From Podocnemis expansa (lineage: Eukaryota > Chordata > Testudines > Podocnemididae), in the NCBI GenBank assembly GCA_007922195.1, contig ML681992.1, positions 1,363,021 to 1,427,020 on the forward strand: a DNA stretch of 64,000 nt, read 5' to 3'. Made by a program: the position numbers and the translations under genes. How positions within the stretch are numbered: position 1 is the stretch's first letter; every line of letters starts with the position of its first letter. The notes beneath the pieces are model-generated. The model had not been told where the DNA came from and ran no database searches. It worked only from the letters and a program-made list of their open reading frames with translations. Positions 57,725 to 64,000 of this stretch are shown in pieces.

Positions 57725-58010
57725 GGGTATGTCTACACAGGGTTCTTATTTCGAAACAACAGAGGTTGTTTCGAAATAAGAAGTGGCATGGCCACACGAC
57801 GCACGGCCATTTCGAAAGAAGCAAACCGCTTCTTTCGAAATGGCCGTGCTGCTTTCGAAACAAGTTAAACCTCGTTGGCTGTTGAAAGAGCGTTGTTTTG
57901 AAACGGTTGTTTCGAAACAACGCCAAAGAGACATGCCGTTTCGAAATAACTGTTTTAATAGCCATGTTATTTCGAAACAACTGTTGTTTCGAAATAACCG
58001 GCTGACCTTC
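57725..58010. promoter_or_regulatory. Left subterminal array of TTTCGAAA motifs
   Basis: About nine TTTCGAAA copies (for example at 57756, 57770, 57810, 57833, 57851, 57911, 57940, 57971 and 57987) stand in head-to-head pairs forming hairpins such as GGTTGTTTCGAAATAAG. Subterminal motif arrays are binding sites for transposase complexes in other DNA transposons; here that role is inferred. Confidence 0.55.
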
Positions 58011-58069
58011 CTCCCAGGGTGCACAGCGCCCTGGGGGAAGTCCCTGCCTGGGCTTGCCTGTGAGGCAAC

Positions 58070-58688
58070 GTGGCAGGCAGGGCTGACGCTGGCAGCATGG
58101 CCCAGCAGCCAGGCCCCGCAGCTGCCACACGCAGGAGGGCTCCTGTGTGGACACAGGAGGACGTCCAGTGCCTCCTGGACATCTGGCAGCAACCAGATAT
58201 CCTCCAGCGGTTCCGGGCCAGCCACCGGAACCGCGACATCTATAATGACATCGCAGATGCGATGTCCCAGGGAGGGCACCCCCGTACGACCGAACAAGTG
58301 TGGAGCAAGATAAAATCTCTCCGACAGGAGTATGCCCGCACCCGGGATGCCCGGGCACTGCAGGGGCCTGGCAGCCAGGCCACCTGCCCATATTTCGAGG
58401 CTCTGGACGCCTTCCTGGGCACACAGCCCAGCGGTGCCCCCGCTGTGGCCGTGGACACCTCCGGGGGGCCTGAGAGCCCCTTGTCAGGCCCGGACGCAGC
58501 CGCCTCCGACATCTCCATCGGGGGACCCCGAGCTGCAGCACCACCAGCGGCAGAGGCCAGCCCGACGACCCCAGAGCTGTTCCTGGCCGTGGAGGCGGAG
58601 AACAGTGTCGAGGAGCAGGGGCCCACCACCGCCCCAGGCTCCGACTCTGACCCCGGGACATCCCGGCGGACCTCCGGAGCCCCCGTGG
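58070..58688 (+). CDS. Harbinger Myb/SANT-like DNA-binding protein, exon 1
   Basis: The first coding exon has an open frame of 206 codons plus one base. Residues 26-116 form a trihelix-type Myb/SANT-like domain with conserved Trp27, Trp39 and Trp78 (VWTQEDVQCLLDIWQ, RDIYNDIADAM, TTEQVWSKIKSLRQEY). An acidic, Pro/Ala-rich linker follows. The exon ends at a GTAAGT donor (from 58689) in phase 1. Without splicing the frame would stop at 58756 after 228 residues. The likely start is the ATG at 58070; a second in-frame Met at 58097 is possible. The protein should bind the transposon ends and bring the transposase to DNA, as known for Harbinger Myb-like partners. It faces the transposase gene. Confidence 0.82.
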
Positions 58689-59478
58689 GTAAGTATGCCC
58701 CCCCCCCATGGAGGCACATAGGGCTGGGCCTTTCCAGCAGGTCCCGGGACGGGTAAAGGCCAGGGCCAGGCACCGGCGCGGGTAGGGCCCAGGGTTCATG
58801 GGCTCAGAGGGGCCCCCTGGCCACGGGTCCCACGGACACAGGTGGCACCGCAGTCAAAGGCCCCTGTGTGCCGGGGGGTGGTGACCAGGGACTGGCTGGG
58901 AAAGATGCAGCAGCATCTTGGGTGGGGTGGAGAGCAGGCAGGGCACACCACTGGCCAGTGGTCTCAGGAGACCTCCAAGTGCAAGGCGTGGCTGGGTCCA
59001 ATTCACCCTTGTGGGCACCACGAGCATGTGTGCCTCCAGGGCACGGGTCCCAGATGTCTGGCAAAAGGAGACCATGGTCTCCTTTCTTCTGCTCTGTTCT
59101 TCTTTTTATCCTCCCATTCTCTGTCTGGCAGGCAGGTCAAAATACAGGGGTTTGTCAGGCTTTTTCCCAGAGGGGCTGAAGGATCCTGGACTGCCAGAGA
59201 ATACCAACGTATATGGGAAACTGTCCCAGGGCCCCTTAAACCCTGATGACTACCTCGGCCAGACAACCTTCTTGCTCAGGGTCCTCCAATGTCCTCCATC
59301 GGGTACCGTCCCAGCCTCCTTCCGAAGCTTTGGGGGCCAGGAGCCCTACCCCAGGGCAATGTCCCACGGGATCCCGGGACCCACTGACAGTCAGGGCACA
59401 GGCGTGTGCTGCAGACAGGTGCACACAGACGGGACCAGCAGGCGGCAGAGGCTAACTGTGTTTTTTGCGTCCCTGCAG

Positions 59479-59921
59479 CACGTCGCAGAGCCCCTCCGCA
59501 ACGGCCGGCACCCACGCCCGGACCCCATCGCCCAAGCCCCAGGACACCGCGGCGATGGCGGAGGGCCCCCAGGACGTGCACAGAGCTCCTGGAGAGCCTG
59601 GAGGACCTTGGGGAGACCATGCACAGTGCCACCCAGGCCTGGCGGTGGGAGCAGGCGCAGCGCCAGGCAGCTGGGCTCCGTTCCCTGGAGCAGCTGGCAG
59701 GTGCTGAGGACAGGGCGGCAAGGGCACTAGAGGTCCTCGCAGTGGAGCTCTCAGCTGCTCTTCTGCAGCAGGCTGCAGCCATCTGCCAGCTTGCGGAGGG
59801 CCTGGCTCCCCGACGGCGCCGGGAGACATCACCGCCCCAGCAGGGACAGCGGGCGGAGGGCAGCCGTGGGCACAGGCGGGGCATGCCACCACCCCCGGAC
59901 CCCCCCACAGGCATTGCCTAA
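59479..59921 (+). CDS. Harbinger Myb/SANT-like DNA-binding protein, exon 2
   Basis: The acceptor CCCTGCAG ends at 59478. The single base left over from exon 1 joins CA to make an Ala codon, and the frame then stays open to TAA at 59919-59921, adding 146 residues. The spliced product would be about 353 residues. The exon codes for a basic, proline-rich start (RRRAPPQRPAPTPG) and an Ala/Glu/Gln-rich helical part likely to be a coiled coil (SLEDLGETMHSATQAWRWEQ, then LEQLAG and VLAVELSAALLQQAAAICQL). The same exon arrangement and phase occur in the old element at 3775, so the intron is ancestral. Confidence 0.75.
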
Positions 59922-59958
59922 CCCTCCCCGCCCCAGGACCTCTTCACCCCTGTCCCCT

Positions 59959-60066
59959 GCCAAGTTCATGTTCCCTCCCCAAGTCCCCTCCCAAGTCCCC
60001 TGCCAAGTTCATGTTCCCTCCCCAAGTCCCCTCCCAAGTCCCCTGCCAAGTTCATGTTCCCTCCCC
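59959..60066. repeat. 43-bp tandem repeat next to an assembly gap
   Basis: About 2.5 copies of a 43-base unit containing CCAAGTTCATGTTCCCTCCC and CCAAGTCCCC end at the N run. The number of copies is probably collapsed in the assembly. Confidence 0.85.
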
Positions 60067-60166
60067 NNNNNNNNNNNNNNNNNNNNNNNNNNNNNNNNNN
60101 NNNNNNNNNNNNNNNNNNNNNNNNNNNNNNNNNNNNNNNNNNNNNNNNNNNNNNNNNNNNNNNNNN
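60067..60166. other. Assembly gap (100 N)
   Basis: Exactly 100 undefined bases between the two Harbinger genes. Confidence 0.99.
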
Positions 60167-60205
60167 GGGGGGAGATGGTGTTTTGGTGCAGGGCAGGCCT
60201 GGTCC

Positions 60206-61450
60206 TCAGTCTTCCTCCGCAGCGAAGGCGAGCCGGAGGGCATCGCGGATGGCGAGGGCTCGCGCAGATGGCTGCTCCCGAGTCGGCTGGGGTCTTGGTT
60301 GTTCATAGTCCCTGGCAAATGCTTGGACCTCAGCCTCCCATGCGAGTGGGATGGGTTCCCCCTGCTGCTCACAAAAGTTGTGGAGCACTGCACATGCTGC
60401 GATGGCTTGCGGCAGGCTCCGCTCAGCGAGGTGGAGGCGAGTGACCAGGCACCTCCACCGGGCCTTGAGGCGTCCGAATGCCCGCTCGACCACCTGTCGA
60501 CAGCGGGCCAGGCGGCGATTGAACAGCTGCCGGCTGGGGTCAAGTGGCCCGGCGTATGGTCGCATTAGCCAGGGCCGCAGGGGGTAGGCCGCGTCCGCCA
60601 CTATAAGAACGGGCACCTCTACGCCCCCAAGGTGGATGGTGTGAGGGGGGAAGTGGGTGCCTGCCTCCATGCCCCGGTACAGGGCGGAGTTGCGGAGGAC
60701 CCTGGAGTCATGGGCCCTCCCTGGCCATCCCACATAGCAGTCCTGGAACCGGCCCTGGTGGTCCACAAGGGCCTGCATAATGACCAAATGGTATCCCTTT
60801 CGGTTGCGGTACACCGCAGCCCTGTGCTCCGGGGCGCGCACAGGGATATGTGTGGTGTCCAAGATGCCAGCACAGTTTGGAAAGCCAAGGGTTGCCATCC
60901 CAGGCATGGTGTCCTGCAGGTCCCCACGTCTCACCAGGCGCCGTAGGAGGACGCGATTGATGGCCCTGGTGACCTCGAGGAGGATGGTGCCGGTGGTGGA
61001 CCTCCCGACGCCAAACAGGTGCGCCACTGCCCTGTGCGACTCCGGGGTGGCCAGCTTCCACAGGGCGATGGCCACTCGTTTGTCCACTGCGACAGCAGGC
61101 CTCCTGGGGGTGTCCCTGTGGCGCAGGTGTGGGGCGAGTTCGCCCACCAGGCGGGTGAAGCTGGCCCTGCTCATGCGAAAGTTCTGGCGCCAGAGGTCGT
61201 CACCCCAGGTGCGCAGAACGACCCTCTCCCACCAGTCGACGCTGGTCTCACGCGCCCACATGCGGCGGGGCACAGGGAGGGGCAGGGGCAGTAGCTGAGC
61301 CCTGCGGCTGAGCTGGATGTACTCCTCAGCCACAGGCCGGTCCTCCTCGGGGTCTACAAACAGAGTCTCCCAGAGGTGCTGGAGCCCCTCGATGCTCACC
61401 GAGGGGCTGGGTGCTGCACAGCACTGTCTAGGCAGCCGAGCACTGTCCAT
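60206..61450 (-). CDS. Harbinger DDE transposase (HARBI1-like nuclease), intact
   Basis: An uninterrupted frame of 414 residues. A block STVDWW-like (SVDWWERVVLRTW, 70-82) and a helix-turn-helix (about 118-165, AVDKRVAIALWKLATPESHR and on to VGRSTTGTILLEV) precede the catalytic domain. The triad is readable: Asp198 in GILDTTHIP, Asp248 in PGRAHDSRVLRNS and Glu322 in VVERAFGRLKARWRC. The family block VADAAYPLRPWLMRPY (285-299) is present, with Ala-Ala where most members have Gly. Length fits the usual 350-450 residues of PIF/Harbinger transposases. It would cut and paste DNA with a 3-bp target duplication in the nucleus, together with the Myb-like partner. A domesticated host gene of the HARBI1 type is unlikely, since intact terminal repeats surround it. 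Confidence 0.95.
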   Translation of the reverse strand: MDSARLPRQCCAAPSPSVSIEGLQHLWETLFVDPEEDRPVAEEYIQLSRRAQLLPLPLPVPRRMWARETSVDWWERVVLRTWGDDLWRQNFRMSRASFTRLVGELAPHLRHRDTPRRPAVAVDKRVAIALWKLATPESHRAVAHLFGVGRSTTGTILLEVTRAINRVLLRRLVRRGDLQDTMPGMATLGFPNCAGILDTTHIPVRAPEHRAAVYRNRKGYHLVIMQALVDHQGRFQDCYVGWPGRAHDSRVLRNSALYRGMEAGTHFPPHTIHLGGVEVPVLIVADAAYPLRPWLMRPYAGPLDPSRQLFNRRLARCRQVVERAFGRLKARWRCLVTRLHLAERSLPQAIAACAVLHNFCEQQGEPIPLAWEAEVQAFARDYEQPRPQPTREQPSARALAIRDALRLAFAAEED

Positions 61451-61502
61451 GGCTTGCAGCGTGCTGCTAGCGTGAGTGGACGGGAGTGAGGTCAGGGCCG
61501 GC

Positions 61503-61516
61503 TTTTATGTGATTGG
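61503..61516 (-). promoter_or_regulatory. CCAAT and TATA-like boxes of the transposase gene
   Basis: On the minus strand a CCAAT box (61516-61512) and ATAAAA (61508-61503) stand about 55 bases upstream of the ATG at 61450. The pair is conserved in element A at 5842-5829 with identical spacing. Confidence 0.6.
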
Positions 61517-61579
61517 CTACCAACATGGCCACCAACATGGCCCAGGGAGGCGGCCATGTTGCCACACCTCCCATGCTGC

Positions 61580-61766
61580 ACTGCCCCTGGGTCGAAATAG
61601 CAAGTCCACACGGTGGAAACGCTATTTCGATTCCCGTTTTTTGCTTATTTCGCGGACACCATTTTGCTATTTCGAAACAGGTTATTTCGAAATAACATGT
61701 TATATCAAAACAAGTTATTTCGAAATAACTTGTTTCGAAACAAGCGCTCCCCGTGTGAACATAGCC
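61580..61766. promoter_or_regulatory. Right subterminal TTTCGAAA motifs
   Basis: TTTCGAAA stands at about 61671, 61686, 61718 and 61732, with related GTCGAAAT near 61591. They mirror the left array and lie upstream of the transposase promoter, so they may also serve its regulation. Confidence 0.45.
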
Positions 61767-61785
61767 TTTAAGATGCCTCTAGGGG

Positions 61786-62280
61786 TCAGCAACCTTTACC
61801 AACTGCTGTGTCAGTCCCTCCTCCCTGACCCTCAGTTGGTGCCTGTGGCCTCTTCAGCTGAAGAAAGGTAGTGACCACCTGAAAATTCAGTGGTGACCAT
61901 GGCGGGGAGGGGAGGAAGGTGCTTCCCATGAATACTTCTGAAAGGAACTGCTTGAGGAAGGAAGCCACCCAGATTGGCTCCTCCTCGCAGTGTGCCTGGG
62001 GACAGGGGTTACCAAGGGTGCCCCAGAAAGAAGCTGCCTGGTGTGTCTCCTTTTGGTGGTGGGATGCTGCACAGAGGAGCTGCTCTGGGGGGCTTCATTT
62101 TGTGGTATGCCTGTGGCATGGGCATGGTGGGGACCCCTGTTGCCATAGCCACTGCTGAAAGAATCTTCCTTGTGTGGGTTTTGGTGGCAGGAGCAGTAGT
62201 TTCTGTGGCACCACAAAGGGTGCCACATGCTGGTCCACATAGCATTGTCTGCTGCTGCTGGCACATATGGTGGGAGGTGT
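61786..62280. repeat. hAT element, left end only recognised
   Basis: CTAGGGGTCAGCAACCTTTACC is the same left end as in 36684 and 48392. The right end cannot be identified, so the extent is a guess. Confidence 0.45.
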
Positions 62281-62289
62281 CTACGCCTA

Positions 62290-63285
62290 AATCAACACAC
62301 AAACTTGAATAACCTAAAAGTAACAAAAATACAACATCTTCCCCAGCCCCCCTCTGGGTGCATGTGACTGTTAATGTTGGCACTTGTGTATTTACTCACC
62401 CTTGTGATAGCTATTCATTTTTTAAGGTTGCAACATTAATTTTGCTCTTTTAGTTGAGAACAGCAGATTTCACATGCATAATGCAGCAGCAAAGAAAAGG
62501 CTCACTTTAATCTTGAATCCTTATTAATTAATGCACAGATTTTTTGCTTTATAATAACACTTGCTATGTTTTTTTTTTAACGAATGGCAATAACAGAGTG
62601 AAATAATTTCACTAGACCTTACAACATTTCCAGATTGTTCTAACATGAGCTTGTTAGCACTCATGCCTATATAATGGCTGTGGAGTTGTCACACTTGTAA
62701 CCATGCATGCAGTCAGAGACCTTTTCTTACTCACAATTTCCAGGTACACTGAACCAAATATGCCGTAGTGCTACCTGCAGTTTATCATTTATAACTATCT
62801 CTCAGGCGTCATCTGCACTTGTAGCGATGATTGTGATTTTGAGTTTCTCCAGACATACTAGTGAAAGCTCTCATTAAGCTACCATGCTAAAAATAGTAAA
62901 TAGCATGCAAAAAATAGCAGTACATACAGGGTGAGGTCAGTATGGACTAACCAGCCCAAGGATGTACCCATGCCACTGTGGCTATGCTACTATTTTTAGT
63001 TTACTAGCTTGAAGAGACCACAAGTACATCTCCATGAATTGGCCACACATCACAATGTTGTGCACAGAAATTATTGTAATTTGTGTGTAATATTAAAAAT
63101 AATCCCACTGTTTAAAAATCCTCTAAACATGTATAAAAGAGAGTTTCTATAACATTTATTTCATATACAGAATACATGATGTCATGATAGAAAGTCTGAC
63201 TTTGCTAGAATTTGGGTTGAGCTGTATCGCTTATCAATGAATTTATCATATGTGAATGATGTGGTCATCTCAAACTCCTGCCAAT
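62290..63285. other. No recognisable gene
   Basis: AT-rich unique-looking DNA. Nothing recognised. Confidence 0.6.
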
Positions 63286-63287
63286 GG

Positions 63288-63480
63288 GTACATCTACACT
63301 ACAGGTTTAAGTCGACCTAAAGCCCCTTAAGTTGACTTAAACAAAGCCCTGGCCACATCGAGAAGCTAATAAGTCAACGTAAGCATTTACTTAAGTCAGC
63401 TTAATAGCTCTCACTTGTAAAGTCGACTTAGCAGTTAAGTTGACTTTACTAAGTCAACTTAAGACAACGTCACACTGGAG
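63288..63480. repeat. MITE-like segment with AAGTCGACTTA phrases
   Basis: GGGTACATCTACACTACAGG resembles a Harbinger-type end. Inside are repeated AAGTCGACTTAA/TTAAGTTGACTT phrases in both orientations. A matching right end was not found; the element may be truncated or run into the minisatellite. Confidence 0.45.
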
Positions 63481-63594
63481 TTGGCTGAAGTTGATTTAGA
63501 TGGTTTCCTAGCTATCTGAAACATGGGAATGTGGGCTGAAGAGAAGGCACAACACACTTGGGAGCATTCCCAGATGTGTACAACACATCAACAC

Positions 63595-64000
63595 CCCCCA
63601 TGTCTTAGCCTCAGCCCCGCAGCCCTGCATCCTAGCACCACAGCCCACATCACCTTCCCCCAACCTGATCCGGCATCTCTCCCCATCTGAACCCGAGCCC
63701 GCATCCCCCCCTCAGCCCAACCCCACATGTCTCCCCCTTCTCCAGCCCAACCCTGCATTCTCTCTTTCTCAGCCCAACCCCACATCTTGCCCCCCTCAGC
63801 CCGGAGCCATGTGTGTCCCCCTTCTCAGCCCAACCCCATGTGTCTCTCCCCTTCTCCAGTGTGACCCTGCCTGTGTCTCCCCTTGCCATTCTCCAACCTG
63901 ACCCCATGTCTCCCCCACTTCTCAGACTAAGCCAGTGTCTACCCCATTCTGACCCTGACTCATATGTCTCCCACTCTCAGCCCAACCACACCTGTTTCTC
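63595..64000. repeat. Minisatellite, unit about 30 bases
   Basis: Degenerate units built of CAGCCCAACCCCACATGTCT and CCCCCTTCTC continue to the window edge. The apparent glycine-rich frames on the minus strand are products of the repeat. Confidence 0.8.

Larger units (their letters stand above)
57725..61766. mobile_element. PIF/Harbinger transposon, two-gene, apparently coding-competent (element H)
   Basis: The ends GGGTATGTCTACACAGGG and GTGTGAACATAGCC are inverted repeats, with TTT on both sides (57722-57724 and 61767-61769) as the 3-bp duplication. The element carries a plus-strand Myb/SANT-like gene in two exons (58070-58688 and 59479-59921) and a minus-strand DDE transposase (61450-60206), both open. 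Each end is packed with TTTCGAAA motifs (about nine at the left, about four at the right), many in inverted pairs. The core is GC-rich. A 100-N gap (60067-60166) lies between the two genes in a tandem repeat and does not touch either frame. Compared with the element at 2401-6058 it keeps CpG and frames, so it is the younger one. Confidence 0.93.

Noticed and set aside
60206..61450. Domesticated host HARBI1 gene
   Set aside because: The frame lies inside complete terminal inverted repeats with a target duplication and a Myb-like partner, so it is a transposon gene.
63288..63480. Complete Harbinger MITE
   Set aside because: Only a left-type end was found; no matching right end or duplication.
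63588..63907. Gly/Trp-rich frames on the minus strand
   Set aside because: Translation of the terminal minisatellite.
1..64000. CRISPR array, tRNA or rRNA genes, bacterial operons
   Set aside because: None seen; the repeats are eukaryotic transposons and simple repeats.

Overview
This window looks like nuclear DNA of a sauropsid vertebrate, most likely a turtle, with a crocodilian as the main alternative. The evidence is the repeat mixture: CR1 LINEs with (ATTCTATG)n tails and an esterase-type ORF1, PIF/Harbinger transposons with their MITEs, hAT MITEs, Ty3/gypsy remnants, solo LTRs, and a short dispersed repeat carrying hammerhead-ribozyme-like cores of the Penelope-like-element kind. The species call is inference. 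I see no convincing host protein-coding exon, tRNA or rRNA; AT-rich unique sequence separates the repeats. Prokaryotic concepts (operons, CRISPR) do not apply.

Layout. 1-2.4 kb: a microsatellite and a minus-strand gypsy RNase H fragment. 2.4-6.06 kb: a decayed two-gene Harbinger element with TTA target duplications. 6.4-13.6 kb: a nearly full-length CR1 on the minus strand, with an intact 326-residue ORF1 and a broken ORF2, inserted inside an older CR1. 16.7-25 kb: gypsy remnants cut by three Harbinger MITEs, a hammerhead-type repeat and a solo LTR nested inside that repeat. 26-28.2 kb: a 2-kb hAT element with its own internal insertions. 29.8-31.0 kb and 39.6-40.5 kb: solo LTRs. 41.5-43.4 kb: hAT and Harbinger-like MITEs around a G-rich purine block. 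44.0-48.8 kb: an old plus-strand CR1 broken by two hAT elements and one Harbinger MITE. 49-55.6 kb: hammerhead-type repeat units, Harbinger MITEs and a hAT element. 57.7-61.8 kb: a 4-kb Harbinger element that looks coding-competent, with an uninterrupted DDE transposase and a two-exon Myb/SANT-like gene. The last 400 bases are a minisatellite.

How it fits together. The Harbinger at 57.7 kb is the only locus here that could still encode a mobility machinery. Its transposase (minus strand) and Myb/SANT-like partner (plus strand, spliced) are convergent and lie between ends packed with TTTCGAAA motifs. The same motifs, or CpG-decayed forms of them, fill the short MITEs, so those MITEs are plausible substrates of the same system. 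The dispersed hammerhead-type repeat, as single-arm and inverted double-arm units with 9-12 bp target duplications, is the most unusual non-coding signal. Two assembly gaps (400 and 100 N) both fall inside Harbinger elements.
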